A stretch of DNA of 64,000 nucleotides, from contig JBPFEG010000029.1 in the NCBI GenBank assembly GCA_051061015.1, forward strand, positions 1 through 64,000. Direction: 5' to 3'. Numbering within the stretch: position 1 is the stretch's first letter; each line of letters opens with the position of its first letter. A program made the position numbers and the translations under genes. This document shows positions 18,120-27,512 of the stretch, piece after piece. The notes under the pieces were generated by a model, which searched no databases, was not told the origin of the DNA, and saw only the letters and a program-made list of their open reading frames with translations. The DNA is from Methylomicrobium sp051061015 (GTDB lineage Bacteria > Pseudomonadota > Gammaproteobacteria > Methylococcales > Methylomonadaceae).

Positions 18120-19829
18120 ATGGAACAATACACTAAAACGCTAGCCGATTATATTGACCTCGTAAAACGGCGTAAGTATTACATTATAGTAACTTGGCTA
18201 CTTGTCACTTTGCTTGCCGTAATCGTTGCCTTTAATCTACCCAAAATCTATCGTTCGACGGCGACGCTATTGCTTGAAGCACCTATTCCAATAAAATATA
18301 TTGATGCTCCGATATCTCAATATGGCGAGGAACAAATTCAATCGATATTTCAAAGAGTTTTATCAACTGATAATATTCTTTCGATTATTGAATCGAATGG
18401 TCTTTATTTTGATATCAAAAATGAATTACCAAATTACGAATTAGTCGAGCTATTTAGGAGTAATACTGAAATTGAGTTGACTGCCTCTTCAATTGCCCCG
18501 CAGGCACACTCAGGAATGGCTGAGATCGCATTTGATATTTCATTTAAAGATGTTGAGCCTGAGATGGCGCAAGAGATAGCAAGTAAGCTTGCCACTCTAT
18601 TTATTGGGCAAAATGATAAGGTTCGGAAGCAGCGTGCGATTAAAGCGACCGACTTTCTTACAGAAGAAACCGATAAGCTTAACCGGGAGCTTCAGGAAAT
18701 TGACGCCAAAATTGCCCAATTTAAGGAGCAGCATAACTTCAGTTTACCGGAGCAGGCCGAGGGTAATCAGATAGCGATAGACCGGACAGAGAACGAACTG
18801 AGGGACACTGATAGTCAAATCCGGACGACCAAAGAAAGAATAGCTTTTTTATCTGCTGAGTTGGCAAGCGCTCAAAAAGAGCTACCCCTCTCGCTCGATG
18901 ACAATAAGCCACAAAGTAAAGAAGCATTACGAGCAAAATACCTAAAATATACAAGTATTTACTCGCCATCTCATCCGTCATTGCTGCGCCTAAAACGCGA
19001 GCTAAAGGCTCTCGATCCCACCTTTGAAGGACAATCCGTCAAAGAAGATGTCCTTAAGCAATTGGCAAAAGCCAACAGCGAACTTAAATTGCTGCAAAAA
19101 AACTATTCTGGAAATCACCCCGATATAGCCAAGCTTAAAAATCAAATCGATAGACTGAAACAGGAATTGAAAAATACCTCTGCACCCTTACAAACGGAAC
19201 AGGGAAATGAGAGCTTACATAGTACTAGTCCGGCTTACCTGAATGTAGAGGCTCAATATAAAAGCAGTCAATCGGAACTCGAGTCATTGATGCAAAAGCA
19301 GGTCTATTTGAAAGAAAAGATCGAAAAATTACACGATATACTCCTGCAAGCTCCACAAATTGAGATGGAATATAACGATTTGATAAGAGCAAGGGACAAC
19401 ATCATCAATAAATACACCCAGCTTAAAGACAAGTGGCTGGATGCCAAACTGGCTCAGACTCTGGAAGAGCAGCAGCAGGGGCAAACTCTTACCCTTATCG
19501 ACCCTCCTGAGGTTCCCATAAAGCCAGAAAAGGCAATCAGACAAAAAGTGGCTGTCGGCGGCTTTTTTGGGGGAATCGTTGCAGGCGTTGGGGTTGCCTT
19601 TATTATCGAATTCTTGTTTCCTGGAATTAGAGGGTACCGGGAAATTCAGGCAGTCACGGGTCTCATGCCGCTAGTTGTAGTGCCCTATATCGAGTCACCT
19701 TCCGAAATAAAAGGCCAACTTGTTAAGGAGACACGAATCAGAAAGAGTATAGTGCGGACCGCCTTTGCTTTTGTCATATTGGCTACGGTGGTAATGAGTT
19801 TCATCTTCTTGGCACTAAGGCAAACTTGA
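18120..19829 (+). CDS. Wzz/GumC-type polysaccharide chain-length determinant
   Basis: The 569-residue inner-membrane protein has an N-terminal membrane segment (YYIIVTWLLVTLLAVIVAF), a long periplasmic region with coiled-coil stretches at about 165-235 and 270-425, and a pair of C-terminal membrane segments (KVAVGGFFGGIVAGVGVAF; about 540-565). A proline-rich step before the second segment (LIDPPEVPIKPEKA) is characteristic of polysaccharide co-polymerases. It would set EPS chain length and contact the CpsD-type kinase encoded 65 bp downstream. No kinase domain is fused to it. The start is supported by gene spacing and the membrane topology rather than by a strong ribosome binding site. Confidence 0.87.
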   Translation: MEQYTKTLADYIDLVKRRKYYIIVTWLLVTLLAVIVAFNLPKIYRSTATLLLEAPIPIKYIDAPISQYGEEQIQSIFQRVLSTDNILSIIESNGLYFDIKNELPNYELVELFRSNTEIELTASSIAPQAHSGMAEIAFDISFKDVEPEMAQEIASKLATLFIGQNDKVRKQRAIKATDFLTEETDKLNRELQEIDAKIAQFKEQHNFSLPEQAEGNQIAIDRTENELRDTDSQIRTTKERIAFLSAELASAQKELPLSLDDNKPQSKEALRAKYLKYTSIYSPSHPSLLRLKRELKALDPTFEGQSVKEDVLKQLAKANSELKLLQKNYSGNHPDIAKLKNQIDRLKQELKNTSAPLQTEQGNESLHSTSPAYLNVEAQYKSSQSELESLMQKQVYLKEKIEKLHDILLQAPQIEMEYNDLIRARDNIINKYTQLKDKWLDAKLAQTLEEQQQGQTLTLIDPPEVPIKPEKAIRQKVAVGGFFGGIVAGVGVAFIIEFLFPGIRGYREIQAVTGLMPLVVVPYIESPSEIKGQLVKETRIRKSIVRTAFAFVILATVVMSFIFLALRQT

Positions 19830-19894
19830 ACCAAACCATGAAAAACGAGATATAGAGATAAACATATATTTACCTCTTTCTGGGAGAACAATCC

Positions 19895-20638
19895 ATGATT
19901 AAAAGTGTTGAAGAACAGCTAAACGGCTTGATCCGACACACCAAAATTCAACGGGGAATGATTGATATGGATGTGCTACGCGAAAATCGGATAGTTATGG
20001 GGCTCGACAACGATCCACGGGCGGATATATTTCGCGTACTCCGGACAAATGTTCTCAGGCAACTTCGTCAAAATAACTGGAACAGCTTTGGTATCACTAG
20101 TGCGACACCAGGGGCAGGAAAAACATTCATATCTGTTAATCTTGCGATTGCCATCGCCATGGAGGAAGATCAGAACGTTCTGCTCGTCGATGCGGATCTT
20201 AAATGCCCCGGCGTGGGCCAACATCTGGGCCTTCGGTTCGATGTCGGGCTTATCGATTGCCTCACGAGCGATCTGTCTTTGTACGACGCCTGTATCAATC
20301 CTGGTATTGAGCGACTGGTGGTTCTGCCAGGAAGAAATTCCAACAAAAACCCTTCGGAATTGATTTCATCCCGAAGAATGCGCGATTTGATCAAAGAAAT
20401 CAAATCGCGCTATGAATCCGGGATCATTATTTTCGATCTTCCTCCACTATTTGCGGCGGACGATGCGCTGCTGTTCATGCCGCATACCGATGCGGCTCTT
20501 CTGGTGGTAGAGGATGGAAAGAATACTCCCGAAGAGCTTCAACATTCTATGTACATTCTGGAAGAGACGAACTTGCTGGGTTTGATTCTAAATAAGTCAA
20601 AACAGGCTCTTCCAACGTATCAATACGGTTACGGTTAA
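19895..20638 (+). CDS. CpsD/CapB-type tyrosine autokinase
   Basis: The 247-residue cytoplasmic P-loop protein belongs to the BY-kinase family. It has Walker A (SATPGAGKT, Lys76), Walker A' (VLLVDADLKCPGVG) and Walker B (IIIFDLPPLFAADD). The C-terminus is short and carries only a small tyrosine cluster (YQYGYG). It would be activated by the co-polymerase encoded just upstream and control EPS polymerisation by cycles of autophosphorylation. The kinase and its membrane partner are separate polypeptides, an arrangement also common in exosortase-linked EPS loci. GGGAGAA precedes the ATG. Confidence 0.86.
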   Translation: MIKSVEEQLNGLIRHTKIQRGMIDMDVLRENRIVMGLDNDPRADIFRVLRTNVLRQLRQNNWNSFGITSATPGAGKTFISVNLAIAIAMEEDQNVLLVDADLKCPGVGQHLGLRFDVGLIDCLTSDLSLYDACINPGIERLVVLPGRNSNKNPSELISSRRMRDLIKEIKSRYESGIIIFDLPPLFAADDALLFMPHTDAALLVVEDGKNTPEELQHSMYILEETNLLGLILNKSKQALPTYQYGYG

Positions 20639-20728
20639 CCTCTACGCCAACCAAAACGGCGAGCTTTACGAAATCAGCGATTAACATAGACATTCGATTT
20701 TGAAAAAAGGCATAAGGAGTATCCTATA

Positions 20729-22048
20729 ATGAAAATTACAGTTGTAGGCGGCGGCCGGATGGGTCTTCCGCTGGCTTGCATTTTTAGCAAATATGGCGCA
20801 TCGGTAACCGTATGCGATATTAATCCGGAACTCGTAAAAAAAATCGATGCGGGTAAATGCCCTTATGAAGAGCCCGGACTGGCAGATCTCATGGAGGATT
20901 TGCATAAGAACGGCCGGTTGAGCGCCACTACCGACACAACGAAAGCTTCATCAGCATCAGACGTGATCGTGGTGATTGTGCCCGCCCATCTGACTCCCGA
21001 TCGGGAGATCGATTTCAGCATCCTGCAGCAGGCTTCTACTGAAATCGGCAAAGGGCTGCGGCCGAATACGCTGGTTATCTATGAAACCACGGTAGCGGTA
21101 GGGGGAACCCGACGCAGTTTAATTCCCTTCTTGGAAAAATACAGCGGCTTAAAAGCGGGCGAGGATTTTGATGTAGCCTATAGTCCTGAGCGCGTTAAGG
21201 CGAACCTGGTATTGACTCGGCTCGAAACCACACCCAAGGTCGTAGGTGGTTTCGATGCAGCTTCATGCGCGAGAGCGGTAGCGTTCTACAGACAGTATCT
21301 CGGCGCTCCTGTTGATGACGTAGGTACGATCGAAGCCGCCGAGATGACCAAACTCCTGGGTATGCTCTACCGCGATGTTAATATTGCATTTTCCAATGAA
21401 CTGGCCGCGTTCTGCGAAATAGCGGGTGTTGACTTCGATCGCGTTCGTACTGCAGCAAATAATGATGGCGAGGCTAATCTGCTCTTGCCCGGAATCGGTG
21501 TCGGCGGCCATTGCGTTCCGGTCTATCCCTATTTTCTGACCAGAGAGTCGCGGCGATTAGGGCTGCCGCAGCTTCTCTCGGAAACCGCCCGTGTAATCAA
21601 CGATCTTCAGCCTGCGAGACAATTGGAACGTATTCAAGCCACATGGAGGCCTTTGAAAGGAGAGAAGGTTCATATCCTTGGTTTGGGGTTTCGGCCGGAA
21701 GTCAAGGTAGATACCTTCAGCCCGGCCTTTGCCTTGCGGGATGAACTTAAGCGGTTTGGGGCGCAGGTTACCATAGAAGATCCCTACTATACCGATGAGG
21801 AACTGCGAAAGGCAGGGTTTGAGCCAGGCTCTATTGAAGTTTCCCGCGTTATCGTTCTTTGCACGGCCCACAAAAAGTTTGCCGATCCTGATTTTAAAGC
21901 TTGGCGGAAGGCCGGGATTGAAGTCGTTTTGGACGGTCGTAATTTTTGGAGCCAGGACGAAGCCGAAGCTGCTGGTATGCTTTACCTAGGTATTGGCCGA
22001 TCCGCGCGTCGTGTCGAGCGGTCATCGTATAGTCTGATGGGCGAGTAA
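20729..22048 (+). CDS. UDP-sugar 6-dehydrogenase, WbpA/WecC type
   Basis: The 439-residue protein oxidises C6 of a nucleotide sugar to the uronic acid in two NAD-dependent steps. It has the N-terminal Rossmann motif VVGGGRMGLPLA, the conserved Lys208 and Asn218 (EMTKLLGMLYRDVNIAFSNE), and the catalytic Cys262 in GVGGHCVPVYPYF. That cysteine context is closer to UDP-GlcNAc/UDP-ManNAc dehydrogenases than to UDP-glucose dehydrogenase. It could feed UDP-GlcNAcA to the WbpB/WbpE/WbpD-like enzymes at 12402-15244. It overlaps the convergent glycosyltransferase at its 3' end by 27 bp. AAGGAGT precedes the ATG. Confidence 0.87.
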   Translation: MKITVVGGGRMGLPLACIFSKYGASVTVCDINPELVKKIDAGKCPYEEPGLADLMEDLHKNGRLSATTDTTKASSASDVIVVIVPAHLTPDREIDFSILQQASTEIGKGLRPNTLVIYETTVAVGGTRRSLIPFLEKYSGLKAGEDFDVAYSPERVKANLVLTRLETTPKVVGGFDAASCARAVAFYRQYLGAPVDDVGTIEAAEMTKLLGMLYRDVNIAFSNELAAFCEIAGVDFDRVRTAANNDGEANLLLPGIGVGGHCVPVYPYFLTRESRRLGLPQLLSETARVINDLQPARQLERIQATWRPLKGEKVHILGLGFRPEVKVDTFSPAFALRDELKRFGAQVTIEDPYYTDEELRKAGFEPGSIEVSRVIVLCTAHKKFADPDFKAWRKAGIEVVLDGRNFWSQDEAEAAGMLYLGIGRSARRVERSSYSLMGE

Positions 22049-23209
22049 ACTTGCGACGAGATGGGTATAAACTTTTTTGTGTTGACTCCAGGTATAAATC
22101 TTCCCAAACCGTTCGGTCGCGTTATTTGAAAGCGTGGTTCGCCTGCCAGGATTTTGATAAAGCTCATAAATTGCTTTTGCCAGGGAATCAACATTTCCCT
22201 CTTCGAAAAACTGTACCATTTCATGATCGAAATACCGGCTGATTGTGCTTGTGTTAGGCACGATGCAAGGAATCCCCATCGTCACATATTCGAGCAACTT
22301 AGTAGGAAGCATAATATCGGTGCCGCTGCTGATTCGCAATGGAATAAGGCCAACATCCGCATCTTGAATCATTGCAGGGATTTTTTCTACTGGAACGAAT
22401 CCCTCACTAAACGTTACAATATTTTGCAAGCCAAGTCGATCGCGCAATTCGAGCAATTTATCGCGTTCTTCTCCCGCACCGATGATTCGCAATTCCAGCC
22501 GTGGGATCTTAGTTCTGACTTTTGATACAGCTTCAATTGCAATATCCATTCCGAGCCGGCGTGCGAGAGTGCCATGGTAAACCATTACGAAAGTTTGGTC
22601 TTGAGGTTTTGGTAGGAAGGACCCTCGTGGGGCGAAGATGCGGTCATCGGGCAAATTCATCAGTACGTGGATTTTTTCACGTGGAATGCCGCGCTCGGAT
22701 AGAGTGTTTTTCAAATTTTCTTCAACTGTTAGTACAGCCGAGGCGAACTTTCCGGCCCACCGTTCCTCCAATTTTAATGCTTGAACAATCCAATGTGTTT
22801 CCCTCGAATTAAATTTCTCCAGATAGAGTTCCGGCATAAGATCGTGTACATCGTGGATAACCGGGACGCCTAACAAACGCGGCAGGCAGGCCCCAAATAC
22901 CAGAAAATCGGGCATATTGTTAATATGAATGATCTGATAACGCAACGGATGCAGGAGTAAATGCCAAAATATCATTAAAAAAAACAAGAGGTAGTCGATC
23001 AGGTATTCCGTGAAAGTAGTGCACTTGTTTTTAAAACCGATAGTCTTGATAACTTTCACGCCCGCAATGGTCTCAAGATTCGGCTCATCTGGCTGGCGGC
23101 GCGCTAGAAATACGACTCGATGCCCTGCGTCTGCAAGCGCTTCTGCCTCTCGCTTCACCCGCGGATCCCGGCGGTAGTTGGTATAGGCTGCCATGAATAC
23201 TGAAGCCAT
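22022..23209 (-). CDS. GT4-family glycosyltransferase
   Basis: The 395-residue GT-B glycosyltransferase has the N-terminal acceptor-domain pattern DPRVKREAEALADAGHRV and VIHDVHDLMPE. The C-terminal donor domain has VYHGTLARRLGMDIAIEAV and LRIIGAGEERD, and ends with the GT4 motif region KLLEYVTMGIPCIVPN. It would transfer an activated sugar onto the lipid-linked EPS intermediate at the inner membrane; donor and linkage are unknown. It lies with the deacetylase gene in a two-gene island transcribed against the rest of the locus. Confidence 0.85.
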   Translation of the reverse strand: MASVFMAAYTNYRRDPRVKREAEALADAGHRVVFLARRQPDEPNLETIAGVKVIKTIGFKNKCTTFTEYLIDYLLFFLMIFWHLLLHPLRYQIIHINNMPDFLVFGACLPRLLGVPVIHDVHDLMPELYLEKFNSRETHWIVQALKLEERWAGKFASAVLTVEENLKNTLSERGIPREKIHVLMNLPDDRIFAPRGSFLPKPQDQTFVMVYHGTLARRLGMDIAIEAVSKVRTKIPRLELRIIGAGEERDKLLELRDRLGLQNIVTFSEGFVPVEKIPAMIQDADVGLIPLRISSGTDIMLPTKLLEYVTMGIPCIVPNTSTISRYFDHEMVQFFEEGNVDSLAKAIYELYQNPGRRTTLSNNATERFGKIYTWSQHKKVYTHLVASLLAHQTIR

Positions 23210-23279
23210 CGGCTATTCTCCCCTTAAAAAATCATAAATGTCTTGTTTCAGGTTTATATTTGATGAAGGCTGGAGAATC

Positions 23280-24728
23280 TCAAGTAAAGCTTGAATAGTT
23301 CCTTGCCCGATTTCTCCAGAAATCATTAATGGTTCTTCCATCCGTAGCGAGCCCATCCGTTTCATGAGTATAACGGACCATTTTCCAGAACAATTGACCA
23401 TAGCCCGGGTCGCGTGCTCCTCCGAAAACGATGGGATGCCATACCGCGGAAACACAGCCACCTTTGCTGTGCAGATCATCGAGTGTGGTTTTAATCACAT
23501 TCCATGCTTTGGCGCCCTTCAGGCCCAAGTAACTTCTCAACGTGACATCCATAAGGTATAGGCTTATCTGGAGCACATCGTAAGGCCGATCCTCCTTGAG
23601 GCAATAAGGAAAGTATGGGTAAGAGAATCCAGCTCTTGGTCCGGGGCGGTCCGGAAATCCCATAGACATGTCATACTGAATGCCTGCCTGTTCGTGAGCC
23701 ATAAACAAGGAATCATAATCGAATGACAGGAAGTGCTGGCGTGAACCTAATGGCTTGCCGAGGCGTTGCGCCAAAAGCTCCGCTTCTTCTACATACCACG
23801 CACAATTTTCAGTGGAACGATAACTGCCATGGAGACACAGGTCGAAGCCTGCATCGGGAATCGCGCGCAAATAATCGCGGACCCGATCGTCTTCGATTCG
23901 GTAATTAACATCGTTAGGATGTCTATGTCCGACCGCCACCTGGAACGATGATTGCACTCCCAATTCTTTTTCTCGCTCAATGATTTCGGGTATACAGCCA
24001 TACGGATCGCGTTTACGAAACAGTGCAAATCCCAACCCTATTGCAACACGTAAGGCGTCGGCCGCATCGCGTTGGCGGACGAGGTGGCGCAGTATGGTTT
24101 TTGCGCCCTGTTTGGCAATATCGAGAAACCCGGTGGGGATGAAATCGATATCATGCGATAGAATCAGGGCATAGCTAGAGCCTTGGGGCCAGGCGGGTTG
24201 GGGCCATCTCGCAATCTCAAGCCGGTCGCAGAGCGTGTGGAGTAAGCTCATAAGCCGATCAAGGTATTGATCGACGATATCTTGGGGGATGCTCAAACGC
24301 TCAAAGCTGCTGTTTGAATATAGACTCCGCGTCTGTCCTTTGTTCAATGCAAGCCGTTCGGACCAAGAGCACAAAAAGTAAAATGCGTTGGCAGCGAGAT
24401 CGAAAGGAATGTCTGGCGCTGGCGCAAAATGGGCATTCCTTTCCGGGAACACGATTGCCAAGCTGTCGACCCGATAGCTTTTCTCTATATCGGCATGACC
24501 GTTAAAGAATTGCCAAGACTCCGGACAGTGAGCAATAGTCACACATCGGTTGAGCGGCCATGACGCTTCTTTGACTGGGCCGTAGAAGAGCCATGGACCT
24601 GCTGAGGGCGGCTGGAGGGAATACACCACGGGAACCCCACGCGCCATAAAAAAAGTATCAAATACATAACGGACTTTGGGCAGCAGCGATTCTGCGCATT
24701 GTAGGACGATGTGGAGGGAGCCGGTCAT
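23280..24728 (-). CDS. NodB-like polysaccharide deacetylase family protein
   Basis: The 482-residue protein has an N-terminal region of about 170 residues without a motif I can name. The NodB-like part starts at ILSHDIDFIP, with the metal-site His192-Asp193 and Asp195. Later motifs are DLCLHGSYRST and VSAVWHPIVF, consistent with a carbohydrate esterase fold that often removes N-acetyl groups. No signal peptide is visible, so it may act on cytoplasmic or lipid-linked intermediates. It lies 70 bp upstream of the glycosyltransferase start on the same strand and is probably co-transcribed. The precise substrate is unknown; the giant protein at 3095 contains a separate NodB-like region. Confidence 0.75.
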   Translation of the reverse strand: MTGSLHIVLQCAESLLPKVRYVFDTFFMARGVPVVYSLQPPSAGPWLFYGPVKEASWPLNRCVTIAHCPESWQFFNGHADIEKSYRVDSLAIVFPERNAHFAPAPDIPFDLAANAFYFLCSWSERLALNKGQTRSLYSNSSFERLSIPQDIVDQYLDRLMSLLHTLCDRLEIARWPQPAWPQGSSYALILSHDIDFIPTGFLDIAKQGAKTILRHLVRQRDAADALRVAIGLGFALFRKRDPYGCIPEIIEREKELGVQSSFQVAVGHRHPNDVNYRIEDDRVRDYLRAIPDAGFDLCLHGSYRSTENCAWYVEEAELLAQRLGKPLGSRQHFLSFDYDSLFMAHEQAGIQYDMSMGFPDRPGPRAGFSYPYFPYCLKEDRPYDVLQISLYLMDVTLRSYLGLKGAKAWNVIKTTLDDLHSKGGCVSAVWHPIVFGGARDPGYGQLFWKMVRYTHETDGLATDGRTINDFWRNRARNYSSFT

Positions 24729-25393
24729 ATCGGGCTATTCCTTTGCTTACAATTGCACTTTAATTGAGTTTGCATTCTGGCGGACAAAATATTCTATATT
24801 TGGCAAAAAATTCATAGCCTTGAGAATGTTAATAAATAGTCCATTAAGTATGCGATCAGATTCCGCATCGTTATCTCTAAATTGATGAGATTTATTTTCT
24901 GAAAGAAAGTTTCATAAATTTGAGACGATTATGACGTAAGGTCAACAGCACAGAGAGTTTAAGGCCGCTTCCTGGCTATATCTTTAAATAATTAATATAT
25001 CTATTCTATATCTTTTCAATATCATTTTTTATAGATATCACTATTTTTTCAATGAATATACAATGTTACTCATCAAAAAATAACAACTAGCTTGGGTGCT
25101 TTATTTGTTTAGCTTAGCTAGAAAAGGGTTATTGCCAATTACACAAAGTTAAATGATGAAAACTAGATAGCATAGAACTGGATATAAATTAATTGGTTCA
25201 ATTCCTAAAATTTCAAAATAACTTACAGTGTAGATTTCTAAGAAAGTGCTTGGTTTATCGTCATCGTCTACTATTTTTAACTCACTGAATTAGCCCCGCA
25301 TGCGTTTTGGAAAGTGAAGTTAGGGTTTCTGTCCAGATATTCAATCGTGGCTATAATTGCCAGATTTAAAACTCAAAAATAAAGAATACTGAA
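24729..25393. other. AT-rich divergent spacer between the deacetylase and a GT2 gene
   Basis: The 665-bp spacer separates divergently oriented genes and should contain promoters for both. A perfect TATAAT at 25352-25357 lies 36 bp before the ATG at 25394, but I see no good -35 box at the right distance. No convincing ORF, repeat or RNA element was found. The very low GC content compared with the flanking genes may reflect recombination inside the locus. Confidence 0.5.
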
Positions 25394-26353
25394 ATGAATC
25401 ACAAAAAGAATCACTTGACCGTTTCAATAATCATTGTCAGTTGGAATGCTCGAGATTATCTCAGAAAATGCCTCTCATCGCTTTCATCTGGAGTGTGTCA
25501 ATATCCGATGGAAATTATTGTAGTGGACAATGCGTCCTCCGATGGTTCTCCGGAATGCGTAGCATCCGAATTTCCGAATGTGAGATTGATTCGTAATACC
25601 GAGAATATGGGATTCTCCAAGGCTAATAATATCGGAGTATCTGTCAGCTCAGGTGACTATCTCTGTTTCGTTAATTCAGACGTCGAGGTTTTACCTGATT
25701 GTATCACTCGCTTAGTGAATTATGTCGAGGAGCACCCTGAAGCTGGAATGGTGGGGCCTTTGATCATCGGCGGCGACGGGCAATTACAACGGTCATGTCG
25801 AGGTTTTCCAAGCGTTTGGAATATGTTTTGCCGCGCGCTTGCACTTGACACTATTTTCAAAAATTTTAGATTTTTTACGGGTTATTCGATGGCTCACTGG
25901 CCACAAAATACATTGCGCAGCGTGGATATCCTGACAGGATGTTTCTGGCTAGTTCGTAGACAAGCAATGGAGCAAGTAGGTTTACTCGACGAGTCTTTTT
26001 TTATATATGGCGAGGACATGGATTGGTGTAAGCGATTCCGTGAAAAAGGCTGGGAGGTAGTGTTTTTCCCTTCGGCAAAAGCCATCCATTATGGCGGTGC
26101 CAGTTCCTCGAATGCTCCAGTGCGATTTTATATTGAAAGGCAAAAAGCAGACCTACAATATTGGAAAAAACATCACTCGTATATTGCCGTATTATGCTAT
26201 TTACTGATCTCGTGTCTGCACATGTTTTTGCGTCTAATTGGTTATTCCTGTGTGTTGTTACTCAATCCTGCAGGGCAGCTTGCAAAACATAAAGTGAAAA
26301 GAAGTTGGGCATGCTTAAAATGGATAATTTCATACAAAGTTAGGCATGCTTAA
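25394..26353 (+). CDS. GT2-family glycosyltransferase (rhamnosyltransferase-like)
   Basis: The 319-residue GT-A enzyme has the classic start SIIIVSWNARDYLRKCLSSL, then VVDNASSDGSPECV, FVNSDVEVLPD (the metal/nucleotide acidic motif region) and YGEDMDWCKRFREKGW. These patterns resemble WbbL-like rhamnosyltransferases, but the donor sugar is not proven. A hydrophobic segment near the C-terminus (IAVLCYLLISCLHMFLRLIG) suggests membrane association. It is the first gene of the second plus-strand run of the locus. Confidence 0.85.
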   Translation: MNHKKNHLTVSIIIVSWNARDYLRKCLSSLSSGVCQYPMEIIVVDNASSDGSPECVASEFPNVRLIRNTENMGFSKANNIGVSVSSGDYLCFVNSDVEVLPDCITRLVNYVEEHPEAGMVGPLIIGGDGQLQRSCRGFPSVWNMFCRALALDTIFKNFRFFTGYSMAHWPQNTLRSVDILTGCFWLVRRQAMEQVGLLDESFFIYGEDMDWCKRFREKGWEVVFFPSAKAIHYGGASSSNAPVRFYIERQKADLQYWKKHHSYIAVLCYLLISCLHMFLRLIGYSCVLLLNPAGQLAKHKVKRSWACLKWIISYKVRHA

Positions 26354-26415
26354 AATAGTATCTTGTAGGGTATGAACGTATTTTGTTAAATCAAATCAGA
26401 GGCTAGAGTACAAAT

Positions 26416-27300
26416 ATGAACAACCGATACGTACTGCTTACCGCAGCAAAAGACGAGGAAGCCTATATCGCTGAAGGAATCCGGTCAATATTGCGTCAAA
26501 CTATATTGCCGATAGCCTGGATCATTATTGACGATGGATCGAGCGATAACACTGCAAAGATCGTCGAACAATTTGCAGAAAAGTATCCTTTCATTCAACT
26601 TCATTCTGCAGATTCCCGCGGTGGACGGAACTTTGGCTCCCAATACAGAGCGCTCCAAGCGGCCTATGAACTCGCCAAGCCCTTAAGGTTCGATTTTATA
26701 GCCGTACAGGATGCGGATTTGGCGCCGAAACAAGCGGATTACTATGAGTCTCTTTTGGGTGAGTTTCAACTGAATTCTCGATTGGGCGTGACAAGCGGAT
26801 TTGTTTACGAATGCACCCGTGGAGTGTGGGAGTGCCGCAAGAGTAATTCAAAAGATTCAACAACTGGCAGTGCAGTTTTCCGTCGTGCCTGCTTCGAGCA
26901 AATCGGGGGCTATACCCCTTTGCCATATGGCGGATCGGATTGGCTGGCTCAGCTTGACGCAAAAATTAAAGGCTGGGAAATACTAACCCGACCCGATCTT
27001 CACATATTACACTACCGGCCCACCTCGAGTGCCGGCGGAATATGGCGCGGAAAATTCCGAGAGGGGTTAATGGATGCTTCATTCGGTTCTCATCCAGCCT
27101 TTGAATTCCTTAAATGCTGTCGTCGAGTGACCACTCCTCCATTAATTCTAGGGAGTTTTGTTCGCTTTGGCGGATATGTTTGGTGGCATTTAACTCGGCG
27201 AAAACCAATTATCACAAATGAGAAAGTAGATTTTCTCAGAAAGGAACAACTTGTAAAGCTACGCAGCTGGGCATGGCCTTTAGTTAAAGCGAGGTCATGA
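26416..27300 (+). CDS. GT2-family glycosyltransferase
   Basis: The 294-residue GT-A enzyme shows AWIIIDDGSSDNTAKIVEQF and the acidic motif FIAVQDADLAPK, followed by the GGSDWLAQL region. It probably adds one residue of the EPS repeat unit at the cytoplasmic face of the membrane. No transmembrane segment stands out. Its stop codon (TGA 27298-27300) overlaps the ATG of a short interrupted frame at 27297. Confidence 0.83.
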   Translation: MNNRYVLLTAAKDEEAYIAEGIRSILRQTILPIAWIIIDDGSSDNTAKIVEQFAEKYPFIQLHSADSRGGRNFGSQYRALQAAYELAKPLRFDFIAVQDADLAPKQADYYESLLGEFQLNSRLGVTSGFVYECTRGVWECRKSNSKDSTTGSAVFRRACFEQIGGYTPLPYGGSDWLAQLDAKIKGWEILTRPDLHILHYRPTSSAGGIWRGKFREGLMDASFGSHPAFEFLKCCRRVTTPPLILGSFVRFGGYVWWHLTRRKPIITNEKVDFLRKEQLVKLRSWAWPLVKARS

Positions 27301-27506
27301 AATTAAATCCGCAAGAGTGGCAACTACCGTTCTGGTCTAAAAGTATGCATTGATTTGGGTGCCAATTCGGTTTGGTCTATACCATGGAGGTTACACCAGC
27401 CAAAGTCGCCGATGGCGCTAAGAAGGTATCCTTGCTACTCGAAGCGGAGAATAGGCTAGGTGGAGATATAACTTACATGGAGTTAGGCTTAAATCGGGCA
27501 TACTAA
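27297..27506 (+). pseudogene. Small stop-interrupted reading frame between GT2 and polymerase genes
   Basis: An ATG at 27297 overlaps the preceding stop (ATGA). The frame encodes MKLNPQEWQLPFWSKSMH, meets TGA at 27351-27353, then continues open for 50 codons to TAA 27504-27506 (including EVTPAKVADGAKKVSLLLEA and TYMELGLNRAY). A shift by one base at the TGA gives IDLGANSVWSIPW, reminiscent of a SAM-binding 'DLGAN' motif, so it may be the relic of a methyltransferase or another gene. No function is assigned. Confidence 0.35.
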
Positions 27507-27512
27507 AAGAAA

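Noticed and set aside
23213..23479. 88-codon minus-strand frame overlapping the end of the deacetylase gene
   Set aside because: It runs antiparallel in phase only by chance; the deacetylase frame keeps its C-terminal motif and stops at 23280.
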